A stretch of DNA of 64,000 nt from Bursaphelenchus xylophilus (Eukaryota > Nematoda > Chromadorea > Rhabditida > Aphelenchoididae). The position numbers were made by a program, and so were the translations under genes. Below the pieces are notes generated by a model, which was given only the letters and a program-made list of their open reading frames with translations, was not told the origin of the DNA and searched no databases. The stretch spans positions 10,845,501-10,909,500 of the forward strand of contig CAJFCV020000005.1 in assembly GCA_904066235.2 (NCBI GenBank). The letters are read 5' to 3'. Within the stretch, counting starts at the first letter, position 1. Each line of letters begins with the position of its first letter. Shown here piece after piece: positions 54,201 through 63,673 of this stretch.

Positions 54201-56721
54201 GTTCTTCAACAAGCCGGACAACTACGACAGGCTGCATTTATACGATAGTCATATAAGTCCGTTCTTCAATTTTAAATTAATCTCCGTTAATTTGAACAAA
54301 CCTAGCCTTCAGAATCCGCGTACCATTGCGATAACCCATCAAAAGTCAAAAAAAGTCAGAATTTTGTTTGCAGTTTTGCTAATTGAGGTACGATTGTTAA
54401 AAAGGCGTTTAATATAGTCACAATAGAGCAGTAAACGTGGTATAAATGGAATTGGTTCTAAAACTTTTACCACGTTTGGCAGAGCTAAGTTTTTCAAAAA
54501 GCGCCCAAATGAGCGTTGATTTTCCCTCGCTAGTTGTCTAATTTTTGGCCTCTGGTTTTTCATTGTCTGGAAGACCTGGATTAAATCCTTAAAAGGTCCT
54601 AGAGAATAGGCGTCTATGTTTCGCTCAGACCGATCAGAACGTCTCTGTTACACCTTTCAGATATTTATGAGCGAAAACTTTGTAAATTTCGCCGCGGGAA
54701 CGGGTGCGCTGGCCCGGCAATTTTTAAGCAACCATGTCTCGGCAACTTTTGCAGCTAGTGAACAATTTTTGCAATGAATATGTACACATAACGTAGTAGT
54801 TTTATGCCATGTGTACCTTTTTACCAGAAACATTCAAAGCCAAGAAAAATCGAAGAAAGAAAAGTGTCCATTTTTTTTGAATCACCCTGTAAGGGTGTAA
54901 AAACCCTCGGAACTTTTTTTGAAACACCACGCAAATGCCCACCTTAAGAAACCAAAATTAGGCAGCTAATTTTTACATATTCTGAACCAGAAAAATTTTG
55001 CGAATTTTTTGATATATGACTCGACCTGTAACTCCATACCCCATAGAAGTACTTTCCTTGTGAGCAAAAACCGCAGCGGCGCAGCTGAAAAAAGTTTACG
55101 TCGCAGCGATGTTTCAAATGCACAGTGCAAACTCCAAGAAAATATAAAATGCACGGTGCAAGAACTCGCAAAATTTTTGGCATGGTGCGGGGTGCGACAA
55201 AAGTCCGTAGACTTTATTAAAATGCTAATCCCATGTCACAGCACCCAAATCACCCCCAAAAACTAACCGATTTTTCGGTGCCGGCGCCTTGTTGGTAATG
55301 ATATTCTTCTTCCTCAAGCTCTTTTCGATTATCATCTGTTTCACGCCCCTCTTCGAACTTCTCCGTTGAATTTTGCTCGGTCCTTGCGCGGACCGTCGCC
55401 TCGGTTCGACGCTATCCGAAGACGGTTGTGTTGCTTTCGGTTGCTCACTGCCCGAAGTGCCTGTGGACGTTTTTGTTTCGAGGGTCTGAAAAAAAATTGT
55501 TTTTGAAAAAAATGAATTTAAAACGGTGTAAAAGTAAGTTTCAGACGTTCTACAACACATAAAAAACTTTATTAATCCAATTTCAACCTAAACTAGGGCG
55601 CAGCTCGAAAAAAATTGTATCCGAAGCCTCAAAAAAAAGTTTTGACACCAAAAACAGAGAAAACACAGGCTTACAGGCTTCACTTCCGATGACTGTGTGC
55701 CGTTTGAATAGTGATCGGACCCATGTTTCATCTCTCCGGACCTCTTCAAACAACAAATCAGCGCCAGCTGGAGACCAATTTGTAGGCCCAGAATCCAGAA
55801 AACCGCCGGATTCAGGGAGTCTGTTGCTTCTGAAATTGAAAAAATCAAGTTTAAAACTTTTCTTGAGACTAATATCAGTCTGTCGGAAAAATAACGGCGG
55901 ATCGTCGCATCAAAATGTCTCGCCTCGCCGCTGTCGCGCACCAAATCCCAAGCCGCCGCTTGCAGTCGCAAAGCGATGATGGGCGATTCCGAGGCGCGAC
56001 GATCCGCCGTTTTTTCCCGACAGACCGATATTAGCATTTTCACAAAGTGCTATTTTTTCGCTTTCGCACAGTGCATTTTGAATTTTTCCGAAAAACTTCC
56101 TTTTTCTGGCCCCGCCTGCGCCCTGGCTTCCCTGCAGACTGCGAATAAAAACAGCTTAACCTGCCTAAGCCTGAGGCTAAGCCTAAGCATGATATTCCTT
56201 GCAAGAAAAATTGCTGACGAAAAGTTTAATGCACGGTGCAAAAAATGGGGGGCTTTTGTGCGCAGTGAGCGCCGCGACAAATGTCCAGGTACTTTGTGAA
56301 AATGCTAATGGTCCGTCCGCAAAGTCGCTGGAGTCATGTCTGGGACATGCACTGCGCGAAGAGAGAAGTTCCCTCTGCGCTGTGCAATTTTTGCTTTTCG
56401 CACCGTGCAATAGACCTTTTTGGGTCGTTGCGATGTCGCTCGAACTCTGACTTTTTTTGCATTCTGCAACCTTCAAAAAATCACTTCAGCGACTTCATGA
56501 ACGGAAAAGTGAAAATATTTCGCTTTGACCTCAAAAATGTATTCTCGACTCACTAAAGCCTCGCTTAGCAAAGTAAAAATTTCTGAGAAAGAAACAAAGA
56601 TTTTCAACCAAATATTGTAACATTTTTAGCTTGAGCTTTTCAGGGGCTGCCGCGATTTGCAAAAAAATCCCGAGACTTTGCGAACTGGTTAGAAGAGCTT
56701 ACGGATTAGCCACGAAAGCAT
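48297..56721 (-). CDS. Unrecognised single-pass, Lys/Glu-rich protein with a one-base frame break
   Basis: Exons in transcript order: 56703-56721, 55675-55829, 55268-55485, 50629-50833, 50474-50584 and 48297-48687. The first five joins keep phase. The protein starts MLSWLIQATDSLNP and has one membrane segment at about 14-34 (FWILGLQIGLQLALICCL) followed by KR, so a short outside or lumenal end and a long cytoplasmic tail are likely. The tail is basic (RRRSAQGPSKIQRRSSKRG), then acidic. Exon 5 holds NPGEYPTMADVASDWGSAKE, the most protein-like segment. Exon 6 is Lys/Glu repeats. Exon 6 is one base too long for a single frame. As read it stops at 48337 after about 352 residues with an odd Gly/Arg tail. 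Allowing a one-base change near 48475-48493 gives about 365 residues of continuous K/E repeats ending VPDE at 48297. AATAAA (48296-48301) overlaps that second stop. Intron 3 is 4.4 kb of nested transposons. Function unknown. Confidence 0.72.
48886..48955 (+). pseudogene. tRNA-like sequence, left arm of F4 element D
   Basis: TGGCGCAGTTGGTTGCGC fits an A box and a D arm; GGTTCGAGTTCCC is near a B box with one extra base. The anticodon arm is not well formed. A different tRNA parent from elements B and C is likely. Confidence 0.55.
49147..49325 (+). CDS. Small ORF in the centre of F4 element D (captured or relict)
   Basis: 59 codons starting MSEFSPQNVV and ending DDVKSRF, with an in-frame ATG 14 codons upstream at 49104. 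The composition is balanced (acidic, with VVSILLDKYGVGDAKAA and ADRFVYCIEQCK), unlike the AT-rich arms. It fills almost the whole unique centre between the inner inverted repeats. It may be a captured host exon or a transposase remnant; I do not recognise it. Confidence 0.4.
49423..49495 (-). pseudogene. tRNA-like sequence, right arm of F4 element D
   Basis: This is the inverted copy of the left-arm tRNA-like sequence, with the same A-box-like and B-box-like blocks. It differs at a few bases (CAACCCC against TTTGTGC-side text). Confidence 0.55.
49792..50235. repeat. Three tandem ~150-bp palindromic units in intron 5 of the Lys/Glu-rich gene
   Basis: Each unit begins AAAGCTCGGGCGCAGCTTG (or close) and ends AAGCTGCGCCCGGGCTTT. 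Forward blocks are at about 49790, 49942 and 50097; mirror blocks at about 49903, 50067 and 50215. The same GGGCGCAG word occurs alone near 44688 and 55597. Confidence 0.8.
50866..52161 (+). mobile_element. F5 Tc1/mariner element with broken transposase (intron 3)
   Basis: CAGGGTGACAAATAAAAAAT mirrors TTTTTTCTTTGTCACCCTG, and TA flanks both ends. At 1.3 kb it is full-size for this superfamily. It sits 33 bases upstream (transcript sense) of exon 4. Confidence 0.88.
51030..51870 (+). pseudogene. Tc1/mariner transposase pseudogene
   Basis: 51095-51328 encodes a helix-turn-helix pair (SMKKIARQTGIKETTDRRMV). Further on, in another frame, FADEKYFNIVQAYNHQN matches the DE(K/T)-type catalytic block typical of the superfamily. 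Several frameshifts and stops separate the pieces, so no working enzyme is possible. The duplicated CCTTGGTTTTC near 51610 is one lesion. Confidence 0.8.
52288..52987. mobile_element. hAT-type MITE with 8-bp target duplication
   Basis: TAGAGGTGGCAATCGGGCCG mirrors CAGCCCGATTGCCACCTCTA. GGCGCGAC is duplicated exactly at 52280-52287 and 52988-52995. The ends are GC-rich GGCC/GCCC runs and the 400-bp middle is AT-rich. An 8-bp duplication and TAG-type ends are hAT hallmarks. No transposase. Confidence 0.88.
53256..53524. mobile_element. F2 element nested in F4 element E
   Basis: GCTTTTTCAAAAGTGCAGAC mirrors GTCTGCACTTTTGAAAAAGC. The interior has GCACNGTGC-type palindromes and CGACTCAAGCTTTTCTCAAC. 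Same subtype as 59085 and 60953. Confidence 0.85.
53592..54889. mobile_element. F5 Tc1/mariner-type element nested in F4 element E
   Basis: CAGGGTGATTCAAAAAAAAT mirrors TTTTTTTTGAATCACCCTG, TA on both sides, 1.3 kb. Fragments such as minus 54339-54563 (RPKIRQLAREN) may be transposase remains, but no frame is intact. Confidence 0.82.
55875..56028. mobile_element. F1 MITE in intron 1 of the Lys/Glu-rich gene
   Basis: TCAGTCTGTCGGAAAAATAA and TTTTTTCCCGACAGACCGA are inverted; ACGGCGGATCG subtype. Confidence 0.85.
56034..56308. mobile_element. F2 element with unusual GC-rich centre
   Basis: GCATTTTCACAAAGTGC at the left mirrors GTACTTTGTGAAAATGC at the right. The middle has CTAAGCCTGAGGCTAAGCCT, a short self-repeat not seen in other F2 copies. 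Confidence 0.78.
56310..56510. mobile_element. F7 element
   Basis: GGTCCGTCCGCAAAGTCGCT mirrors AGCGACTTCATGAACGGA. One exact GCACCGTGC palindrome and diverged relatives lie inside. Confidence 0.75.
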
Positions 56722-56748
56722 TTTGATTGACACTGTAATGGGTATCCG

Positions 56749-56766
56749 CTGAACGCAGTGCAGAAA
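56749..56766 (-). promoter_or_regulatory. Possible trans-splice acceptor of the Lys/Glu-rich gene
   Basis: On the minus strand TTTCTGCACTGCGTTCAG ends at 56749, 28 bases before the ATG and about 265 bases after the exchanger's poly(A) signal. That spacing is usual for a downstream operon gene in nematodes. Confidence 0.4.
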
Positions 56767-57013
56767 CTCGACGGCTACCACCGATCGAGAAATGGGAAAA
56801 GATGAAAAATAACAGAATTTTAGAAAGAAATTTGGGGGGAAAAGAGCAAATCGATGATTTTATGCAAATTTTTGAAAATTAAAAAAAAATTTTTTGTTTG
56901 AATTTTTTTCAAAAAAAAATATTTTGGAGTTACCATAAGTGCTTTGCGACGGCTTGCCAAATCCACATTATTTTCCCGACAAACTTTAAAAAATTTTTCC
57001 AAAATAAAATTAG

Positions 57014-57019
57014 TTTATT
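57014..57019 (-). terminator. Poly(A) signal of the Na+/Ca2+ exchanger gene
   Basis: AATAAA on the minus strand about 150 bases after the stop codon at 57167. Confidence 0.65.
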
Positions 57020-57166
57020 AATCACAATTATAAATCCTCAATCTGCCCTTGAGTGGACGGAATACTGATATATAAAAAAAAATATTTAAAAAAAAAAATA
57101 AAATTCTGCGAAGAAAACAAGGATAGGAAATGATGAGAATGAGATTTCTGACACACACGTTCCCCT

Positions 57167-60100
57167 CTAGAACGGCAGTAAGCAATATGCGCTCAACGAG
57201 TTGATCAGCACGTAGCCCAGCCAGAGGGCGACGAACAGGGCGGCGGACGCGTACTTCAGCCGATTCGGCCCGCCCAATTCCCCGCGGATTTTCGCGTTTT
57301 TGCGCCGCAGCGCCAAAACTCCGATGCAGATCACGGAGCCGAGCAAGAAGATGATCACCGACGTGCCCAGCGAGCCGGCTTGCACCCGGAACACGGTGCC
57401 CTTGTACCAATGGAAGATGGCGGCCATCGCCCACGCGATCCCGATGCCCAGGAAAACGTTCACGGCGTTGGAGCCGGTCACATTGCCAATGGCGGCGTCG
57501 GCCGTGGGATCTTGTTGAGTGGCCAGTTTGGAGGCAAAGAGGTCTGAAAAAAAGAAGATGTAGATGTTGATTCACATTTTTTCGTTTTTTGCACATTGGA
57601 AACCATTCCCTTTTTGAGTCGTTTGGCACAGTGCATTTTACTTTTTTTGCACCGTGCAAACCGTTTTTGAATAATTTCGCACAGTGCATTTTACTTTTTT
57701 TGCACCATGCATATCTTTTTCGAATCATTTTGCACGGTGCAAACTATTCTCTTTCTGAGGCATTTTGCACCGTGCAAATTTTCTTTCGAATCGTTTTTGC
57801 ACAGTGCATTTTATCTTTTTTTGGCACAGTGCAATTTTTTTAATCATTTTGCACAGTACATTTTGCCTCTTTTTGCACCGTGCAAGTTCGTTTTGAATCA
57901 TTTTTCATTGAGGATTTTACATTTTTTGCACAGTGCATGGTGACCCTTTTTGCACCGTGCAAATTTTTTTCGAATCGTCTTGCACTGTGCATTTTGCCTT
58001 TTTCGCACCGTGCAGACTGTTTTCAAGTCGCTTTGCACGGTGCGGTTTGTCACTTGTCTTTGTCGCGGCGCACACTGCAATTTGCGTTTTTTTACGGTGC
58101 GGGCCTTCCGAAATTTTTGCACAGTGCATTTTGCCTCTTTTCCGCACAGTGCAAATCCTTTTTCAAGTCATCTTGCACTGTGCACTTTACTTTTTTTTGC
58201 ACCGTGCAAATTTTCTCGAATCGTTTTGCACCGTGAAAACCGTTGTCAAATCGTTTCCCACTGTGCATTTTGCTTCTTTTTGCACCGTACAAGCCGTGTT
58301 CAATCGCTTCAGAAAGGCGGCACAGTACAAAATGCCCTCCGCCGAGCGATATTTCGGTTTCACAGTGCAAAATGTGAAATGCACGGTGGAACATGGGGTT
58401 TGCACTATGGTTTGCAAGGGAGCAAAAATAGTGTGTATGCATACACAAGTTCTACAGTATTTTATATAAAAAACATCAAACTCCTTTACCTGGAACACTG
58501 GTGCCGACAGCAACCAAAGTAATCGCAGTAACCACATCTTTTAATCCAATCGTGCAACCAAACATTGAAGCGACATCGCCAATCACAGCTGTCAGAAGGC
58601 CGATAAAAATGATGGATACGATGAAACAAATCCAGCCTGGAAATATTATATCAAAAATAAAAAAAAAAATTGCGGCAAATCCACATTATTTTCCCGACAG
58701 ATATGTCATCAAAAACTTCCCTTACCATTCATGTAATCGGTCGGAGGAATAGTGGCAAACAGAATTTTCCACGGCAAATTCAAATAGTGCATGACCAGTT
58801 GGAATGTGGTCGGCTCTCTCTCCGCTTTCACAATTTGTTTCTTCTCATCGGAGTCCTCGTCATCCCCATCGTCATCGTCGTCGGCATTCACTTCGAACGC
58901 ATCTCTAAACTGCTGCTTCCAGGACGAAGTCCCGACCATAATTGAGGAAGTTGTGTGCTTGATCGCTTTGTCCACAATACTCTGAAAAAATGGGGTTAAG
59001 TATTGTGAGATTTTGTAATTTTTCACTGCCGGGAGGCCTATTTACTCATTCTTCTATTGACAGTAAGTGAAATTTTTTTTTTGTTTAAAGTGCGTAGACT
59101 TTTTTAGACTTTTTTCGAGGACCGCACCGTGCACAAAATCCTTTCTTGCGACGTGCATTTGAACCTTTGCACCGTACAAGTGGAATATCGCAGCGACACA
59201 AGCTTTTTTAACGGAATCGGCCCGAATTTTAGGTGTACGAGAAATTGCACTGTGCAAAATGCTTCGATAAAAATCCCGTTGCGCAACATGCATTGTGCGG
59301 TGCGAGAAAAGGCCGAAAAAGTCTACGAACTTTCTGAAACGACTAGTGCTATGTGGCAACCGCGACCAGGCTTTTTTGGGCTGTCGCCTTGACCTTTCTT
59401 GGGCATTGCATGTTGCAGAAATCACTTCAACAGCTTGGCAAACAGACTCGCGCATGTGCTCATTATTTTCCCGACAGACTGATACTAGGCGTTCCAGAAA
59501 GTGCGTAGACTTTTTTTTCTGCACACATTGCATTTTTCTTCTGTTTGCACTGTGCTAAGCGACGAAAAGTCTATGCACTTTATTGAAAAGACTCGAATCA
59601 GTCTGTCGAGAAAATAATGAGGACTCTGTCTCGTCGAAAATCGCATCGCCGGCGAAAAAATGAATTGTGTCGCGGCAAAATCAAATTTCTTTTCACTTCA
59701 GCGATGCGATCGGCGCAGCGACATTGCGCTTATTATTTTGCTGACAAACTATTTAATGATTAAATAATGAATAAAAGGCCAAAATATACGCACCTTCAAC
59801 TGATCATCCTCAATGATGACGACCTTGCATCTGGTATGATCGCCAAGAATGGGTCTTCCGTCCGCTCCATCTTCCCCGATTTGATTCTCCTTGTGCCAAA
59901 CCGGCTGTCCCAGCTGGATGTAAAAGTCTTCGTTCTTCTCGTACTCATCGTCATTGAAGATTTGAATTCGAATGTCGGCACTGAAATTGGTGTCCAATTT
60001 TCGTTTCTTTTTTTTGTTATGTCTTTGCTGTTTATTTATACCGTGGCGGACCTGATCCATTGGCCAAAAACGTGCCATTTTGCATCCGGGAAGTATAAAA

Positions 60101-62944
60101 AATGTGGCAAAATACCTCCCTCTCCAAGTGAAAAAACTCCCATTTTAAAAACGTCTCCTTTTTTTGAGGGTAAAGGTGTTTAAAAACGGAGTTTTTTTTA
60201 GTTAGAGGGAGGTATTTTGCCACATTTTTGATACTTCCCGGATGCAAAATGACACATTTTTTACCACTGGGTCAGGTCCCCCATTATAGATAGCCCCTAC
60301 CTTGTCTGTTTGTCCTCAAAGACCAGCTCGGCGTCACCGCATTCGTAGTCCTTGCCGCGTTTCGCGGACCCGTCCGTCACCTTGAACGGCAGCGTCACCC
60401 TTCCGCGCGCGCCTCTCGTCCGATTCACCGTCAAATAGGCGTACCCGCAGCTCTCCTTCAGCTTCAACACCTCCGATTTGAACGTGAAACAGCCGCCGTG
60501 ATCGTCGTCCACGATGATTACGGTCGCCTCGAATGCAGCGCCAACAGTGGCCTTGTACGTGATGTTGTGGTCGTCCTGGTGGTGCGCTTTTGGCTCGTAG
60601 AGTTGGACATAGAACTCTTCGTCGTTCTCGTAGTCATCACGGTCCACAATCTCGATTTCTATGTCTTTTCTGGAAGGAGAAACTATCGAAACAGCGTCGA
60701 GAAAATGAAGACAAAATCAAATTGCTTTTCACTTCAGCGACACGATTGGCACAGAGATACTGTGCTCATTATTTTCCCGACAAACGGACGCTGCGCTTTT
60801 TTAAAAAATCCTTGTCGTGCATTTTTTTTTTGTTTTTTGCAGAAAAAGGTTTTTGTCGCGGAGAGATAAGAATTGCACAGTGCAAAGCAAAATGCACAGT
60901 GCAAAAAAACCTTGCGGTAAAAAGCCTGTGCACTTTATGAAATGAGTAGTACTATGCTTTTTCAAAAGTGTGTAGGCCTTTCGTCGCGCCGCATAATACA
61001 GAAAACCTCATTTGCACTGTGCATCCGGCAGTTTGCACTGTTCAACCGAAATATTGCCGCGCCGTAAGCCTTTTTTAAACTGCACAGTGTAACAGGTAAA
61101 ATGCACGGTTTGGAACAAAAAGACTACGCACTTCTGGAAAAGCGTAGTACTTTTCTGGAACTGCAATTCGACTTCACCAAAAATCTTAGCAAATCAAAAA
61201 AACAGCGTATAATGGATTGTCGGGAAAATAAAGAGCAAAATGTCGATCGTGTCGCTGAAGTGAAAAGCAATTCGATTTTGCCGCGACACAATTTATTTTC
61301 TCGGCGGCAATGCGATTTTGGATGCGACAGAAGCTCATTATTTTCCCGACAATCTGATGATATAAACTTCAATCCAAATACCGCCTTCTTTTAAAAAAAA
61401 TATTATATGTTCAACACTCACTTATTTTCGAACGGCTCAAAAGTCAATTCCCCAGTTCTCGGGACATAATCGCTATGCTCTTTGGCCGACCCTTCAATCG
61501 TCCTATAATGGACAGTGACCACACATGGCTGTTGAATGTTTCCTCGGTCAACATGAGCCGTGACTTTGACAGTTCCAACGTCCTCGACACAAATGATATG
61601 ACAGGGTTGGAAACTAAAGAAAACCCGGTAAGAAAACGGTATGATTATTGATTACAATAACATGTACATTTTGCATCCGGGAAGTATCAAAAATGTGGCA
61701 AAATACCTCTCTCTCCAAGTGAAAAGAACTCCGGTTTCAAAAGCGCGCCCACTCTCTTTGTGAGGAAAAGGGCACGCACGTCAAACTGAAATAGGCTCAA
61801 ACGATCCGGTGAGTACGTTGGCAATCCGCCAAAAGAGACCCCAAAAAACTTTTAATCGGGGAAGAAATGGGGATTTTTTGGGGCGAGAGAGTACGCTTTT
61901 GCGCGTCTTTTTCTCTGACTTCTCCGTGAAATCAAGACGAAATGTAAAAAACCGATAGCGAAGGGTCTATTCCGGTCACCGGACTCCCCAGTTTGACGTG
62001 CACGCCCTTCAAGACGAAGTTTTTTCACTTGGAAAGAGAAGCATTTTGCCACATTTTTGATACTACCCGGATGCAAAATGGTACGTTTTTTGCCACTGGA
62101 TCAGGTCCCCCACTGTGTTTCAACTGTTAAGTTGCAAGCAATGATAAAGACACTTCTTGTTTTCGGGGTAAAAGTGGCCTACATGAAAAGGTCGCAGGGA
62201 CATCATTTTGCACTTTTCAGCCTTGTTATTTCATAGGCAAAAATTAATGTCGCTAAAAAAGACATACTCCAAAAACCGAAGTCTCTACGCCGCCTCCGCC
62301 GGAACTTATAGCCTCCGACTTTCCTTCACGTTTCTTTAAAGACTTGCCAAGCAACTTACTAAACAGTGACCTCCGGATTGTTCGACTTGACCACCGGTTC
62401 ATTAGCATCATTACTAGGGTCCACCAACGTGTAGGTGGTTACAGATGGGATCAAATCAATCGCTGGCTTCTTCAGCTTCCCTCCGCTGAGTCCTCGGGTC
62501 GCCTGGATCCGGCGGAATGCTCTGCTCTTCGGCTCTTTTTTGACTGTCTTGATCGCCGTCAGCCTTGCCACCTCCTGCAACGGCATGTCCGGATGCTTGG
62601 TGCGGATCTCGGTGAAGGTGTCGTAGAAGCGACGGCGATGCTCGACGAACGCGTCCATGTGCGGATGGGCTTCCTCGCTCATCAAGGCTTCACTGAAAGA
62701 GATGATAATAGGGTCAAAAACAGAACAGAAAAGCTTACGCGGCCTCCAGATCGGTGGTCTGACCAAGCCCGCCGATTCCCGGCACTTTTTCCTTTGGCCC
62801 TTTGGCGGTCGTATGTTGATGGCGGAAGCTGACCGGCGCTTTTCCGAGGATCTTCTGCCCCAATGAAGGTGCATAACGGTTGGCAATGTAAGCGTTGATC
62901 ACCGTCAGGAAGAAGAATACAAATGTGAGAACTCCTTCCCAGAC
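57167..62944 (-). CDS. ncx: Na+/Ca2+ exchanger (NCX), C-terminal part; 5' exons beyond 64000
   Basis: Eight exons in transcript order: 62739-62944, 62360-62692, 61422-61613, 60301-60669, 59794-59980, 58726-58981, 58490-58636 and 57167-57543. All join in phase: 689 codons including the stop. The order is the classic NCX layout: VWEGVLTFVFFF (fifth membrane segment), the cytoplasmic loop with a basic stretch, Calx-beta 1 (VEDVGTVKVTAHVDRGN ... GSAKEHSDYVPRTGEL ... DRDDYENDEEFYV) and Calx-beta 2 (FTFKSEVLKLKES ... DDEYEKNEDFYIQL). The loop then closes with an Asp-rich patch (DADDDDDGDDEDSD-like), SWKQQF and NLPWKILFATIPPTDY. The second alpha repeat follows, GTSVPD|LFASK and NVTGSNAVNVFLGIGIAW, ending AYCLLPF. 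It exchanges Na+ for Ca2+ at the plasma membrane; the Calx-beta domains bind Ca2+ for regulation. The first alpha repeat is outside the window. The paralog cannot be named from this part. Confidence 0.95.
57585..58420. repeat. Array of GCACNGTGC palindromes filling the last exchanger intron
   Basis: About twenty exact and several near copies of GCACNGTGC occur at spacings of roughly 22-45 bp, with T-rich or TCGAATCGTTTT-like spacers. Central bases A, T, C and G are all used. No F2 terminal repeats are visible, so this copy is either end-less or a satellite-like expansion. Confidence 0.85.
59085..59343. mobile_element. F2 element in an exchanger intron
   Basis: TTTAAAGTGCGTAGACTTTT mirrors AAAAAGTCTACGAACTTTCTG. 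Same subtype as 53256 and 60953 (GCGACACAAGCTTTTTTAAC core). Confidence 0.8.
59345..59465. repeat. F7 right half joined to an F1 right end
   Basis: TTTTTTGGGCTGTCGCC and CAGAAATCACTTCAACAG are F7-like. TGCTCATTATTTTCCCGACA then gives an F1 end at about 59458-59483. Confidence 0.5.
59490..59590. mobile_element. Compact F2 element
   Basis: TTCCAGAAAGTGCGTAGACT mirrors AGTCTATGCACTTTATTGAA; about 100 bp with one GCACTGTGC. Confidence 0.8.
59598..59750. mobile_element. F1 MITE in an exchanger intron
   Basis: TCAGTCTGTCGAGAAAATAA and TTATTTTGCTGACAAACT are inverted; interior GTGTCGCGGCAAAATCAAAT. Confidence 0.85.
60041..60285. mobile_element. F3 MITE in an exchanger intron
   Basis: CCGTGGCGGACCTGATCCAT mirrors CTGGGTCAGGTCCCCCAT. 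The long arms include TTTTGCATCCGGGAAGTA and its mirror. It ends 16 bases from the splice donor of the Calx-beta exon. Confidence 0.87.
60690..60784. repeat. Truncated F1 element
   Basis: AAATCAAATTGCTTTTCACT ... GCTCATTATTTTCCCGACAA is the right two thirds of an F1 copy; the left terminus is absent. Confidence 0.7.
60953..61147. mobile_element. F2 element in an exchanger intron
   Basis: TATGCTTTTTCAAAAGTGTGTA mirrors ACTACGCACTTCTGGAAAAGCGTA. Two or three GCAC(N)GT palindromes are partly decayed. A short relic before it (60870-60950) has CACTTTATGAAATGAGTAGTA. Confidence 0.75.
61216..61357. mobile_element. F1 MITE in an exchanger intron
   Basis: GATTGTCGGGAAAATAAAGA mirrors TCATTATTTTCCCGACAATC. 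Confidence 0.85.
61668..62115. mobile_element. F3 element with nested GCACGTCAAACTG element
   Basis: CATTTTGCATCCGGGAAGTA and TACTACCCGGATGCAAAATG are the F3 arms, and CAGGTCCCCCACTG is the right end. Nested at about 61776-62003 is the small TIR element seen at 41718, with CACGTCAAACTGAAATAGG and CCCCAGTTTGACGTGC as ends. Confidence 0.8.
62160..62335. repeat. Dispersed repeat ending in CCGCCGGAACTTATAGCC
   Basis: TTTTCGGGGTAAAAGTGG, AAGGTCGCAGGGACATC and GCCGCCTCCGCCGGAACTTATA match, in the same order, the block at 18155-18315. This is an unnamed family with two copies here. Confidence 0.65.
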
Positions 62945-62972
62945 CTGAAGCAAAATATAATGCTATAGATTA

Positions 62973-63197
62973 TTAGTCTGCCGGGAAAATAATGAGCATT
63001 CTGGCGCATCGAAAAAATGAATCGTGCATGAAGAAGAAGAATAACAGTCTGTCGGGAAAATAATGTGTATTTTTTGCAGCAAAAAATCGCATCGCCGCCG
63101 AGAAAATGAATTGTGTCGCGGAAAGGTAAAATTGCTTTTCACTTCGGCGACGCGATTGACGCAGCAACAGAATGCTCATTATTTTCCCGACAGAATA
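62973..63197. mobile_element. F1 copies: one partial, one complete
   Basis: 62973 begins TTAGTCTGCCGGGAAAATAA but breaks off. 63044-63197 is complete (CAGTCTGTCGGGAAAATAAT ... ATTATTTTCCCGACAGAATA). A further lone F1 right end is at about 63235-63252. Confidence 0.8.
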
Positions 63198-63257
63198 ATA
63201 CCCTATTATTTCCCAGACGAACTGACAAACAATTATTTTCCCGACAGAGTGATAATA

Positions 63258-63663
63258 ATGTTTTTATAAAGTGCGTGGACATTTTATCGCGGCCTGCACT
63301 GTCCACAAAAAGCCCTCGTTTTGCACCGTGCATCTCATTTTTTTTTGTTTTCGCACTGTGCGTGAAAATATCGCTGCGACATCGCCAGGAATTTGCACAG
63401 TGCAAACGGCTCTTTTGGAGGTTTGCACTGTGCGAAAAAAGTGGTTTAAAAATGCACCGTGCGTCGGCGACAAGCGTGGGAAAAGGTTCAAAATGCACTG
63501 TGCAAAAGCAAACAAAATGTCTGCACAGTGCAAACAACTTTTTTGAGGTCTGCACTGTGCAAAAAAAGTGATTTGAAAATGCACTGTGCATGAGCGACAA
63601 GCCTGGGAAAAGGTTCAAAATGCACTGTGCAAAGGGAAAAAATGTCCATGCACTTTATGACAA
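63258..63663. mobile_element. F2 palindrome-array element
   Basis: TTTTTATAAAGTGCGTGGAC mirrors GTCCATGCACTTTATGACAA. Two copies of the GCGACAAGC(G/C)TGGGAAAAGG unit and about a dozen GCACNGTGC palindromes lie inside. Confidence 0.85.
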
Positions 63664-63673
63664 GTTTCATTAT

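Larger units (their letters stand above)
53211..55060. mobile_element. F4 element E hosting two further insertions
   Basis: CAAGGAAAGTACTTCTATGG and its mirror, with TGA outside both ends. Its left arm is cut at 53256 by an F2 element, and its centre is occupied by an F5 element from 53592. Own sequence resumes as AAGGGTGTAAAAACCCTCGG at 54892. Confidence 0.88.
52240..55229. mobile_element. F2 element split by a hAT-type MITE and an F4 element
   Basis: F2 text survives as 52240-52287, 52988-53210 and 55061-55229. It includes GCACAGTGC arrays and the right terminus GTCCGTAGACTTTATTAAAATG. The left terminus is not clear. The inserts are 52288-52987 and 53211-55060. Confidence 0.65.

Noticed and set aside
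55588..56043. Alternative reading of exon 55675-55829 as SNRLPESGGFLDSG with no membrane segment
   Set aside because: That frame meets a stop in the next exon, whereas the membrane-segment frame keeps phase through the following exons.
57018..57728. 236-codon minus frame overlapping the last exchanger exon
   Set aside because: It is out of frame with the clear NCX alpha-2 repeat and extends into palindrome repeat.
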